From: Pavlovales sp. CCMP2436
Taxonomy: Eukaryota; Haptophyta; Pavlovophyceae; Pavlovales
Assembly (NCBI GenBank): GCA_026770615.1
Contig: MU631878.1
Location: 36,781 to 72,833, forward strand
Direction: 5' to 3'
DNA: 36,053 bases
Shown here: positions 10,317 through 18,850 of the stretch, piece after piece
Numbering within the stretch: position 1 is the first letter of the stretch
Layout of the letters: each line of letters starts with the position of its first letter
Program-made: the position numbers and the translations under genes
Notes under the pieces: model-generated
Database searches by the model: none
The model's input: only the letters and a program-made list of their open reading frames with translations
Told to the model about the DNA's origin: nothing

Positions 10317-11027
10317 CTAGGGAAAGACCAACTTTGCGCAGCTCGCACGAGTTGACGACGAGCGTCTCGCCGGCAGCCTCCTCCCACTCCACACATGGGC
10401 TGCGTATGCCAATGGGCTGCGGAGCACCACCACCTCCTCGAACTTGATGGCGAAGCCCTGCGCGACAGACGAGCACGCCCCGCGTGGTAGGTACTCGATG
10501 TGCTGCAGAGCTGCGTGATTCTCCGTAGGCTCTGCGGCCAGGACCCTCGATGCCTCGGCCACGTCCGTACAGCGAATCAGCAGCCAGGCGGCGGGTTCGA
10601 TATGAGCATACACGCCTGAGAGCCCGAGGCAGACCTTTTCCAGCAGTGGACTCGTCAAAGAGATGCCTCGCACTGCACCACCATGCACGTTGACGAAAGG
10701 CGGAGATGCTCTGTTCGTCACTCTTGCGTCGCGGACTCTCTTGGCCCGGGCAGCGTTCTGCTCCCGCGTCTGTGCGCGTTGCTGCGTCTGCCCCGTTCCG
10801 CACACGCTCTTGTGCCTCCCCAAGTTGAACAGCTTCTTGAAGTGCTTACCGCACTCGCACGCGTGAGCTGCAGGCAAATGCGCCCCCGGGGCATGAGCTG
10901 CAGGCAAACGCGTCTTCGGGGCGTACACGAGAGTCGAGGCGGGCGCCTGGGTCGGGGGTTCAGCCATGGCGTTAAATAGGTCGTCCCGATTTCTTTTACA
11001 CCATGTGCCGGAGCCGGAGGAATCCAT
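10317..11027 (-). CDS. C2HC zinc-finger ORF, function unknown
   Basis: The ATG at 11027 gives about 236 residues. Near residues 60-90 there is a finger CECGKHFKKLFNLGRHKSVC: two Cys one residue apart, 12 residues, His, three residues, Cys. This is a C2H2-like finger with Cys as last ligand and a shortened first pair. An Ala/Pro-rich repeat (AAHAPGAHLPAAHA) precedes it. The C-terminal half has blocks such as EPAAWLLIRCTDVAEASRVLA and no family I know. The last 40 codons look poor; another minus frame (10237-10151) ends with a more protein-like DPRKKYAISALDDARIR stretch, so a frameshift or intron near 10400 is possible. It may bind nucleic acid, inferred only from the finger. Confidence 0.4.
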   Translation of the reverse strand: MDSSGSGTWCKRNRDDLFNAMAEPPTQAPASTLVYAPKTRLPAAHAPGAHLPAAHACECGKHFKKLFNLGRHKSVCGTGQTQQRAQTREQNAARAKRVRDARVTNRASPPFVNVHGGAVRGISLTSPLLEKVCLGLSGVYAHIEPAAWLLIRCTDVAEASRVLAAEPTENHAALQHIEYLPRGACSSVAQGFAIKFEEVVVLRSPLAYAAHVWSGRRLPARRSSSTRASCAKLVFP

Positions 11028-11139
11028 TTTATTGAATGAAATGAAGTAAAGTCGGCCATAGCGGCCAAAGACTGGCGCCGTGGGAGCTGAGCTAAGTCGC
11101 CTCCGGCGTGGCCCTCTAAAGTCCGTTTTCACAAACCCC

Positions 11140-11165
11140 TGATCACCATGACCGGAGCCAGAGCC
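11140..11165 (-). repeat. 26-bp dispersed segment, inverted copy of 201-226
   Basis: Exact reverse complement of 201-226. Confidence 0.6.
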
Positions 11166-11255
11166 TTATCTCAAGTTAAGTACTTATAACTGCGATCCGG
11201 ATTGTGAGCTAGTAGTCATCAAGTTTCAAGTACGTAGTAACTTGATAACCGACTG

Positions 11256-11618
11256 CTACAAGGTTCCATGGGCACGAAGCGCAGTAAAACATGCGTTGCG
11301 AGCATGCTGCCGCAGTCCCAACTTTTTCTCCATCGAGGTGCCCTCCATCGAGCACTCAAAGTCCGCGCCAACGTCCACCAGGGCCTCTTGAATCCCGACT
11401 TGTGACCAGAGGTCGTGTGCGTCCTAGTTCGAGGCCGTCTTCTCGAGCTCTTGGATAGCGAGCCGCTTGGACGCGATGTCTGCGTTGAGAACGTCGATCT
11501 TCGTCTTGAACTCTGTAAAAATTCGAGCATATTCTGCCTGGTCACCCGCCTCCATCGACTGGTAAACGGCCACGCCGAATTCCTTCTTAATCCCAGCGAT
11601 GGTCTGCTCCTTCAGCAT
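11256..11618 (-). pseudogene. Small helical protein ORF interrupted by one TAG
   Basis: From ATG at 11618 the frame encodes a charged, helix-forming stretch (GIKKEFGVAVYQSM, FKTKIDVLNADIASKRL, ending ELEKTASN) and meets TAG at 11424-11426. The same frame continues for another 55 codons with good composition (LWSQVGIQEALVDVG and MEKKLGLRQHARNACF) to a TAG at 11256-11258. The single stop therefore probably interrupts one protein of about 120 residues, or the first half is a short intact protein. Family not recognised. The heptad-like spacing suggests a coiled coil. Confidence 0.35.
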
Positions 11619-11682
11619 GATCTCTGCACGGAGCGTCTGCAGAGTGCACAGCCCAGAGCAAGGGGTTCAGCGAGCATGCCTG

Positions 11683-11860
11683 CAGCTCGGCCTGAGAGTC
11701 TAATACTGTATGGGTCGAGCCGCATAGCAGGGGGGCATGGGTGAGGGCAGCCTGCCTGCAGCACGGCCAGAAGCGGCATGGGTCGAGCGCAGAGCAGGGG
11801 GGCATATCGAGGGCAGCCTATCTGCGGCACGGCCAGTGTGGGTAGAGCAGGGGGTGCATG
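11683..11860. repeat. Three diverged tandem units of about 60 bp
   Basis: Units near 11683-11736, 11737-11803 and 11804-11860 share GGCAGCCTGCCTGCAGCACGG-like sequence followed by a GGGTCGAGC...AGCAGGGGG block. Spacing is irregular. No coding role is evident. Confidence 0.5.
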
Positions 11861-12295
11861 GCGAGAGTAGAGACAACCTGCGCCTTGATCGAGCGCCCGG
11901 CCGTGTCTGCGCCCACGGAGAGTTTTCGCCCCAGCGACTTGACGAACGCACCCGCGGGATTCGCCATCCTTCCCGACGCTGAACCGACTTGAGCCTGTGC
12001 GGACCGGCTCGCCGGTGAACAGCTGGGAGATTCTGACGCGGGAGATCGACTGCTAGGAGCGGTTTTAAATTTCGGGATGCAGGTTGAGCAGCTGAGCAGC
12101 AGAACAGCGCTGTTGCTGATGCCGCCGAGCGGGAAGTTGGATGCGGCAGACGCACGCCCTGCGTCAGCTCGCCAACATGGGGTTGAACCTCTCGGTCAGC
12201 AGATCTGACTAAATCAGCAAGATCTGGCCGAACCTAATTTTTAAAAGTTCATCTTCCTCCACCGATCATCTGTATTGCATCGCCTTCTTCAGACG

Positions 12296-12634
12296 ATGCA
12301 AGACGCGCGCTTCTCGCTGCTCTTGCTGCTCGGCGCGTTTGCCTGCGCCTCGGCGCTGGTGGGTGGAGTTGCGGGAGCCGAGCGGCCGTGGGGCGCCTCG
12401 GCGCTGGCGAGTGGCCGTCCGGGGGGCGGAGTCGCGCGCGCTAAGCGGCCGTGGGTGCCCGCCGCGCGCGCGGCCGCGCCGGAGGGCGCGGCGGGCGAGG
12501 AGGGCGGCGCACCGGACGACGGACTGCAGCAGAAGGACCAAGCCGAGAATACGGCAGTCCCAGCCGTGGTGACACAAGTGGGTGACGGCTTTGCGATGGG
12601 AGGGAGTGGCTCCACCTGTATATTAAATAATTGA
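12296..12634 (+). CDS. Small secreted-protein candidate
   Basis: ATG at 12296, TGA at 12632-12634, 112 residues. The N-terminus is a textbook signal peptide: a short charged start (MQDARF), a Leu-rich core (SLLLLLGAFACASA) and small residues before likely cleavage at residues 18-27. The mature part is Ala/Gly/Pro/Arg-rich with two RPW blocks (ERPWGASA, KRPWVPAA) and an acidic Gln-rich end, without Cys pairs or a known domain. The stop codon lies in the left arm of a perfect hairpin (12622-12658). Coding by chance in GC-rich DNA remains possible. Confidence 0.4.
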   Translation: MQDARFSLLLLLGAFACASALVGGVAGAERPWGASALASGRPGGGVARAKRPWVPAARAAAPEGAAGEEGGAPDDGLQQKDQAENTAVPAVVTQVGDGFAMGGSGSTCILNN

Positions 12635-12658
12635 TTATTATTTAATCAATTATTTAAT
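12622..12658. repeat. Perfect 16-bp hairpin with 5-base loop
   Basis: ATTAAATAATTGATTA (12622-12637) is followed by five bases and its exact reverse complement (12643-12658). It is flanked by a near-duplicate of about 22 bases, GGGAGTGGCTCCA-containing, at about 12595-12618 and 12661-12684. It is AT-only in a GC-rich setting. It may be a small inserted palindrome or an RNA 3'-end structure. Confidence 0.75.
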
Positions 12659-12758
12659 CGATGGGCGGGAGTGGCTCCAACTACACGAAAATAAACTTTA
12701 CTTTGATCTGTCGGCAAGTTGAGCTTGACGAAAGCCAAGAATAAAACCTTCACCCAAT

Positions 12759-13228
12759 CGGGGAAAAGGGGTGGTCCGGGGCTCCGTCTCTCTTCTCCAT
12801 TCCGCTCTAAAGAAGATTGAAGAAGGAACTAAAGAAGAAGGCACCGTCTCTCTTCTCTAGTCCGCTCTAAAGAAGAAGAGAAGGCTCCTTCTCTCTTCTC
12901 TAGTCCGCTCCTTATGAAACTAGTTCGCTCCTTCTTTCAGAAGGAGCGGAATAGAGAAGAGAGAAGAAGGAGCGGACTAGAGAAGAGAGACGGAGCCTTC
13001 TCTTCTTCTTTTCAGAAGGAGCGGACTAGAGAAGAGAGACAGCGGACTAGAGAGGAGAGACGGAACCTTCTCTTCTCCTTTTCAGAAGGAGCGGACTAAA
13101 GAAGAGAGACGGAGCCTTCTCTTCTTCTTTAGAGCGGACTAGAGAAGAGAGACGGAGCACCGGACCAATTCCTTCTTTAGAGCGGACTAGAGAAGAGAGA
13201 CGGAGCCCCGGACCACCCCTTTTCCCCG
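12759..13228. mobile_element. Foldback element with about 50-bp terminal inverted repeats
   Basis: The left end (12759-about 12795) and right end (about 13192-13228) are reverse complements, sharing the GGGGAAAAGGGGTGGTCC terminus and the following CGGGGCTCCGTCTCTCTTC. The interior consists of repeated units around AGCGGACTAGAGAAGAGAGA in one orientation on the right and its complement on the left. Units flip at a hairpin CGCTCCTTCT/AGAAGGAGCG (about 12929-12951). The right half has more units, so the array has expanded. No target duplication is evident (CCAAT versus TGGAC flanks) and no protein is encoded. Foldback-type or MITE-type transposon is the best description. Confidence 0.7.
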
Positions 13229-14124
13229 TGGACATACCGTGGACCCCTCGCCTCAGGCCCCCTTATTTTACCCAAAGTCTCGTGGGCGGCGACGTGAGGT
13301 CAGCGCGACTGAAGAGTGGCTCAGAGTGCTCGGCTCATGACTCAGAGTTCGACGACAGCACACGGTCTTCTGGGCCGAACATTCCTTTGCGACAGCTGTT
13401 CCGAGTCGGTTCGCTCGGCGAGGCGCGCAACGTGCTTGTGCAGTCGGCGGCCAGCCGGATGAAGAGCCTGGTCCGCTTCAAGGACGAGCAGCTAAGCGAG
13501 CTGCGTGCTTCTCTACGCTTCGCGCTTGCCCGGGAGGAAGGGGCGGTCGAGCAACTCGTCGGCGTGCAAATCGACGCGCAGCGCGCGCGCACCGACGCGG
13601 AGCGCGCGCGCGGAGAGGCCAGTGAGGCGAGCGCCAAGGCGCAAGTTGACGCCTTTCAGCGCGTCAGCGCTGCAGAGGCTGACGCCTCAGAGCGTGTGAA
13701 CGCCGCGGAGGCCGACGCCTTCGAACGTTCGGCCGCCGCGGAGGCTGCTGCCTCTGAGCGCGTCGCCGACCTCGAGACGGGATTTGCCAAGCGTTTGCTC
13801 GCCGAGCAAGAAGCTAAGGACGAACTTGGCGAGCAGGTGCGAGCGCTCCTCTCGGCGAATCTCTCGCTTGAAGACAAGCTGGAGTTCGCGCAGAATGACG
13901 TGAGCAAAAGTGAGCAGCGGGTCAGCCGCGCCGAAAACGAATCAGCGAGTCTGAGCAGAAAGTTTGCAATGTCGTCCTTTGCCAAGGAGTCGCTCAAGGA
14001 AAAGCTTGACGAGTCCAGGGCGCGCGAGGAACGGATACTGTGGGAATTCGCTGAATTCCGGTACGATTCGGAGAAACTTCTGCGCGCTCGGCTTGCTCGC
14101 CAGGCCACGCGCCACGCGAACTGA
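13228..14124 (+). CDS. Hendecad coiled-coil protein, function unknown
   Basis: An open frame runs from the right end of the foldback element to TGA at 14122-14124; the only early ATG is at 13459, giving 221 residues. From there the protein is almost wholly helical and charged. Residues 145-199, counted from the open-frame start, form five 11-residue units (RVSAAEADASE, RVNAAEADAFE, RSAAAEAAASE and two more), visible in DNA as 33-bp repeats (13660-13824). Eleven-residue spacing predicts a right-handed or straight coiled coil. The open 77 codons before the ATG lack a start, so the true N-terminus may be an upstream exon or may have been replaced by the foldback insertion. I recognise no family. 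Confidence 0.5.
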   Translation: MDIPWTPRLRPPYFTQSLVGGDVRSARLKSGSECSAHDSEFDDSTRSSGPNIPLRQLFRVGSLGEARNVLVQSAASRMKSLVRFKDEQLSELRASLRFALAREEGAVEQLVGVQIDAQRARTDAERARGEASEASAKAQVDAFQRVSAAEADASERVNAAEADAFERSAAAEAAASERVADLETGFAKRLLAEQEAKDELGEQVRALLSANLSLEDKLEFAQNDVSKSEQRVSRAENESASLSRKFAMSSFAKESLKEKLDESRAREERILWEFAEFRYDSEKLLRARLARQATRHAN

Positions 14125-14631
14125 CTTGACCCGTTTCGAGGCGGGCAAAAACCGTCGCCGCCTCACCAATGTGCGGAAAATCCAAAATAAATCCAAAAAT
14201 CCAGTCTAACAAATTCAAATATCACAAATACAAGCAATTTAGCAATATCTAAGAAGCATGTCGTATGGATCTATGTATAGGCCGCACCGTGTCACAACAA
14301 ATAATACATCAGCAGGAGTGTTTCTTCGACGGGAATATATAATTATAACAATATAATTATAATAATCATAAATAAAATTATAATATTTTTCAAGATACAA
14401 TGGTTGGGATGAAGAAGATATTTGTTAATCATTACATAGCGCAGGGATTCAATCGGCGTACGTATCACGACCCTAAAACCAATAAAATAGTAATTTTATC
14501 AATCCCTGAATGATATCTTTCAGTTGTTCACAGACACCGATAACGGGTATAAGCCAGCCACAATTTGCCAGTCGACCACGTGGGCCACTCACTCGGTGCG
14601 AATTTGTCGTGCCCGTATCTTATCGTATATT
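14125..14631. other. AT-rich spacer
   Basis: No gene seen. 14335-14400 is a run of A and T words (ATAATTATAATAAT type). Confidence 0.6.
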
Positions 14632-15097
14632 TATATTTATGATAGGGATTCAAGCTGGCGTCTGACTGTTCTGAATGTTGTGCTGTTCTGAGCGCTGCGT
14701 CGCTCATTGCCTGCTGCGTGCCTTAGTCGGCTGCGCTGGCTTGGGCGCCACCGCGCGTGCCGATGGATCTCCGGTAGTGTGCCCAGGCAANNNNNNNNNN
14801 NNNNNNNNNNNNNNNNNNNNNNNNNNNNNNNNNNNNNNNNNNNNNNNNNNNNNNNNNNNNNNNNNNNNNNNNNNNNNNNNNNNNNNNNNNNNNNNNNNNN
14901 NNNNNNNNNNNNNNNNNNNNNNNNNNNNNNNNNNNNNNNNNNNNNNNNNNNNNNNNNNNNNNNNNNNNNNNNNNNNNNNNNNNNNNNNNNNNNNNNNNNN
15001 NNNNNNNNNNCTGCGTGCCTTAGTCGGCTGCGCTGGCTTGGGCGCCACCGCGCGTGCCGATGGATCTCCGGTAGTGTGCCCGGGCAAGGGCGTTTAG
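14632..15097 (+). repeat. Dispersed repeat family A, copy 1 (contains assembly gap)
   Basis: From TATTTATGATAGGGATTCAAGC (14635 region) to GGCAAGGGCGTTTA (15097) the sequence is a near-copy of 30726-30892. In this copy a 77-bp part (14714-14790) recurs on the far side of the gap (15011-15087), so the unit is duplicated or arrayed. No protein is encoded. The open frames spanning the gap are artefacts. Confidence 0.75.
14791..15010. other. Assembly gap, 220 N
   Basis: 220 undetermined bases, flanked by a 77-bp direct repeat. Collapse of a tandem array is the likely cause. Confidence 0.99.
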
Positions 15098-15234
15098 GGA
15101 GATGATCTGCTGGTTGCTGTTTGCGCATTTATATAATATTTTACCATTATGGTATTGATGCTAAGCATTTATCTCTAAGAGAATCATCCCTTATTTTGTA
15201 AGCATCGATAAGACGCTGGTATTTCTCTTAAAAA

Positions 15235-15417
15235 ATTCGAATAAAATCCAAAAAATCGGGCATTCTCTACCGTATTTCGCCTATCCCTGTGCGAAAAGTG
15301 CTCAAGCTCGCGCCGCGCTCACCTGAGCCCGACGAGCAGCCCGACCGGATCCTGGTCGAGCGCGAGGAACAGACCGCCACCTCGCTCATCCTCGAGGAGT
15401 TTGAGTCCGGCAGATGA
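15235..15417 (+). CDS. Possible terminal exon
   Basis: A frame open from about 15235 to TGA at 15415-15417 has host-like codon use and an acidic, protein-like ending (EPDEQPDRILVERE and SLILEEFESGR). There is no ATG, so it would be a last exon or a gene remnant. Family not recognised. Confidence 0.25.
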   Translation: MRIKSKKSGILYRISPIPVRKVLKLAPRSPEPDEQPDRILVEREEQTATSLILEEFESGR

Positions 15418-15615
15418 AGTATAATTTAAAAATACTGGCCACGTCACTCGTCTCTGCCTTCAGGAATTATTTGACCCGGTCGGGTCAAAAATGCTGGCTA
15501 CCCCTGACCCGTGAGTGTGAGCCATCACAGCCATAGCCTCTTAGTATTACACTTAGATCAATCTGATCATGGAGCTGCTCTGACCGGAGTCGTTTCGTTC
15601 CCCACTTCTTGCCGG

Positions 15616-16061
15616 GTCGAAATCCGAATTAGTGGCGCGATTCCGCACTGGGGAGGGGAAAAAGTGGTGGCCGGGACGAAGAATTAGACATTGGCCACCC
15701 CTTCGCGCTAAGTGTCGATAGCTGATGTCGAATAGAGCCCTCCTCGACGGTCGGAGCCCAACTCGTGTGCCTCTCAGGTGCCTCTAGGGTCGACATCATA
15801 CTTCGTGTTAACTAACATTTCCGATTCTCAGCGTTCGAAAGCGAAAAGAAAGTCATGGTTCCCGAATTGGTGCCGTGGAGTTAGTTGCAGATTCGTGAAT
15901 GGGGCGGTACTGCAGATTCGTGAAATGGGGTGGTGCCCCATTCACGAATCTGCAACTAATTCCGCGGCACCACCTCCGGTCCCTGAGTTGCTCCGGAGGA
16001 TTTTCACCGGACTTTTATCGAATTTCCCCCCAAACTGGCCACTAATTCGGATTTTGATCCT
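15616..16061. repeat. Imperfect foldback with a strong inner hairpin
   Basis: The outer arms AAATCCGAATTAGTGGC (about 15620) and its complement near 16040-16056 face each other. Inside, 15869-15905 and 15935-15971 are reverse complements at 35 of 37 positions, separated by 29 bases that contain a third copy of GCAGATTCGTGAA. It is a MITE-like non-coding palindrome; no target duplication was identified. Confidence 0.55.
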
Positions 16062-16144
16062 GCTGAGACTTGCGGACTGTCTGGGCGGGGCGGAGATGAC
16101 CGGGATGCCATAGCCCTGATTTTGTAACGTCGGTAAACCCCTAT

Positions 16145-16330
16145 TAAATATATAAATAGCGGCTCAGCATGGTTCAACAGGTGTTGTTCACTCACTGACT
16201 TGGTCGACGTCAGACGTTTAGTCCTGGCAGCAGGGATGGTGATGGTAGAGGTGAGGTTGGTCGTGAACTCGTAGCAATTGCCACAGGTCCCCCCCCCCCT
16301 TTCCCCCCCCACACACAAACCCCTATTAAA
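16145..16330 (+). repeat. Dispersed repeat family B, copy 1
   Basis: Starts AGCGGCTCAGCATGGTTC (about 16158), carries CTTGGTCGACGTCAGACG and CAGCAGGGATGGT, and ends in a C-run followed by CACACA. Related copies are at 17062-17128 (partial), 30117-30245, 30889-30960 (partial) and a diverged piece at 29782-29830. Non-coding. Confidence 0.7.
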
Positions 16331-16742
16331 TAGTCATGGTACCTATTACAGTCATTTTTGCGCGAACGTGGATCAGTGCTCACGAATGAACTGCTGGGAT
16401 TTTTGCGACGGGAGTTGGAGCGCTGGATAGCCCAAGCCATGGCGCTTCCGCCAAGCCAGCAAACGTCCCTGTCCGGCCTATTGGTCCGGCGCGAGAGCGC
16501 GCCGCGCGTTGATCCGAATCAGAATTTTCAGCCGTGATTTCTACTCAAATTACTCTGGCGCACAAACGGAAGCAGCCACTGAGCTCGTTGATAGATCCTA
16601 GCGTTTCCTGTGAGCTAGCAATCACGCCTATGCCGGTGCCGTCGCGATATCTTGAGAACTCGCGGAGCCGTTCACTGCGGGATCTTCACCGAAAAAAAAC
16701 CTCTTTTTTACAACCACGCCAAAAGCGAATCCAGGAGAGACC

Positions 16743-16945
16743 ATGGACATGTCCAGACCTTGGGAGGGGACTGGCGAGGTGCGTCTGCGCCACGGCCAAA
16801 CCACCGCGGAGGTTGCCGAGCGCATGGCCGGGTGCGTGGCGGTCGCGCGTGTGGCCGAGCTCGAGCAAACTGGAGGCCACCTGCTGGGCTACAAGACCTC
16901 GTCCGCGAGTTCATTGAGGAGTGGAAGGAGGCCGGCAAGGCGTGA
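16743..16945 (+). CDS. Short ORF with a possible frameshift, unknown
   Basis: ATG at 16743 opens a frame (TTAEVAERMAGCVAVARVAELEQ) and a second + frame ends with DLVREFIEEWKEAGKA and TGA near 16945. A frameshift near 16890 would join them into a small helical protein of about 67 residues. No family recognised. May be a fragment. Confidence 0.2.
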
Positions 16946-17018
16946 ACCCCGCCGAGGGGGTGACGGGGGGAAGTGCTCCCACACACCCGCTCGCCGCCAG
17001 CCCGGCCGCCTTGGGGGG

Positions 17019-17235
17019 CTCTGAACCCTCTGATGCGCGCTGACAGTGTGAAAATGACTAACTATATATTAGCGGCTCAGCATGGTTCAGCAGGTGTTGT
17101 TCAGTCACTGGCTTGGTCGACGTCAGGCTGACTAACTATAATAGGTCACATTTTATTTATTTATTTGGCAGGCTCTGAACCCTCTGATGCGCGCTGACAC
17201 TGTGAAAATGACTAACTATAATAGTTCACATTTTT
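17019..17235. repeat. Duplicated 47-bp block around a family B fragment
   Basis: GGCTCTGAACCCTCTGATGC plus about 27 following bases occurs at 17019-17060 and again at about 17170-17217, followed in the second copy by AACTATAATAGTTCACATTT (the first-copy equivalent lies at 17130-17152). A family B piece (17062-17128) sits between the two. Looks like a local duplication or nested insertion. Confidence 0.5.
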
Positions 17236-17791
17236 ATGTAGTTTACATCTCTACCCGCCTCGACATGAATGTAAACGACAGGTCAGGGGCTATGTGAATA
17301 GGCCAGGCTTAGACTACTAAGGGCACTCCAACAACCCCCCTGGCTATACCCCGCCGGGCCATCAAGCGCACCCCCCCGGCCTTTCTTGGCTCCGCTAGGA
17401 ACCGAAAATCTCCAAAAATCATTTGACTATTGATTATGATCATTAATAGGGGTTTAGACGTCAACTAGTTGTAGCGACAATATTGCAAGGATATCGGCGT
17501 GTCCGGCAACTCATCGATGTGATTTTTTTCAGTGATGGTCACGAAGCTCATGTGCAGCTGAAGACCTGCTGGAACGGCGGATTCACTTGCGAAAGTGACG
17601 TCGTCATGAACCGACGACGACGAAAGGACTCGAGCGGAATAAATTATATGTATAAGTAAACTTAGGTAGCAATAAATTAACATAAAATAATATGAATGTG
17701 TTTGAGAATGTGTTTACCGTATACTAAAGCTCAGATGGCGGCTTGGGCACGAGCCTGCGGCGATGGGAAGACGGGACTGCGTGCCAGTTGG
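17236..17791. other. Spacer, no gene seen
   Basis: Mixed-composition sequence with no convincing open frame on either strand. It holds the region beyond the 3' end of the TPR gene. Confidence 0.5.
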
Positions 17792-18589
17792 CTAAGCCCC
17801 GCGATTGCGAAACGACTTGTTGGTACTGCGGACAGCTCGCCGTGCCGTTGCCGTCTTGCCGGCTGGCCCATCCTCCCCCCCGTCTGCGTGGCTGCCCGTC
17901 GCACTCGCAGCCTCGGCCATGCTCGGTGCTGCCTTCTTGGGCACACGTAGATCCGGAAATTGCCTTCGAACAAAGTCCGTATTGGACAGTGAAGGCGCGG
18001 CTGCTTTTGCGTTAAGCTGGTGCCGGTAGATTTCGCGTGCGGTCAATCCGCCAAGGCCGCCGAGAGTCAAGAGCGAGAGCGCCACCATCACGAGCGAGCC
18101 GACGGCGGACATCTTGCCCTTGGCCAATGCCTCGGAGACGACGAGCGCGACCGCGAGCACGAGTCCGATGGCGAGGCCAGCGACCACCAGAAGCTGCTCG
18201 CGCCTCTCCGCCCGGCGTATCTCCGCCGAAGCGCTCGCGACGCTCGCCCGCAGGTGCGCGTCGGATGGGTCGAGGCTGCTCGCCACGCGGTACGCCTGCA
18301 GCGCCTGACCCGGGAGGCCGCAAAGCCTGAAGCCCTCGGCCCTCCGGAAGTAGCCCTTTGGCCACCGAGGGTTGAGGTTGATCGCCTCGTTCGCATCAAC
18401 GATCGCGCGCTCGTAGTGCCCGAGCCGGGTGAAGGCGAAGGCCCTGTTGCTGTACAGCGTATGGTCACGCCCCTTTGAGAGGTGGATGGCCTCCGTGTAC
18501 GCCTTGATCGCGCTGGTAAACTCGCCGGTGGAGAGGTGCGCGTTGCCCTCCGCCTTCAACACCTCGTGGGCGGTAGGCTCGCTCGACAT
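17792..18589 (-). CDS. TPR protein with two membrane segments
   Basis: 265 residues, single exon, ATG at 18589, stop TAG. Three tetratricopeptide repeats fill residues about 8-110 (AEGNAHLSTGEFTSAIKAYT; YSNRAFAFTRLGHYERAI; YFRRAEGFRLCGLPGQALQA), closest in style to the STI1/SGT co-chaperone type that binds Hsp70/Hsp90 C-termini. Two hydrophobic stretches follow (about 133-153 and 162-184), predicting a membrane hairpin, then a basic, Ala/Ser-rich tail with DFVRRQFPDL and two KK/RR clusters. The layout suggests a cytosol-facing receptor or co-chaperone anchored in an organelle membrane (ER or plastid); the organelle is unknown. It is divergent from the HAD gene with a 261-bp spacer. Family assignment is firm, role inferred. 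Confidence 0.85.
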   Translation of the reverse strand: MSSEPTAHEVLKAEGNAHLSTGEFTSAIKAYTEAIHLSKGRDHTLYSNRAFAFTRLGHYERAIVDANEAINLNPRWPKGYFRRAEGFRLCGLPGQALQAYRVASSLDPSDAHLRASVASASAEIRRAERREQLLVVAGLAIGLVLAVALVVSEALAKGKMSAVGSLVMVALSLLTLGGLGGLTAREIYRHQLNAKAAAPSLSNTDFVRRQFPDLRVPKKAAPSMAEAASATGSHADGGEDGPAGKTATARRAVRSTNKSFRNRGA

Positions 18590-18850
18590 TGTCGTGCTGC
18601 AAAGCTGACTTCAACGTGTCCAGCTCGGGCGTCGCCTGCGCCTCGGTAACAGATCGCTGCTTGTCAGCGGAAGCTCACCGCTCGGTGCGTGCCTCGATAC
18701 CCCTGACCGCGCGTGGCACCCCGGCCGAAAGAAATCGATCATATTTTTTCCAGACCTAAAGACTAAAATTAGGGTGGCAACGCACCCGGGCTGGCGCGAT
18801 TTTAAAATGCGAGCGGTGCGGTGGGGTCCGGACGAACAGAAGGATAGGGA
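18590..18850. promoter_or_regulatory. Bidirectional spacer between TPR and HAD genes
   Basis: 261 bp separate the two divergent start codons. No clear TATA box or repeated box stands out, so only the geometry supports a shared promoter. Confidence 0.4.

Noticed and set aside
14637..15128. Long ORFs across the N gap on both strands
   Set aside because: The gap is read as unknown residues; the real flanks are repeat sequence.
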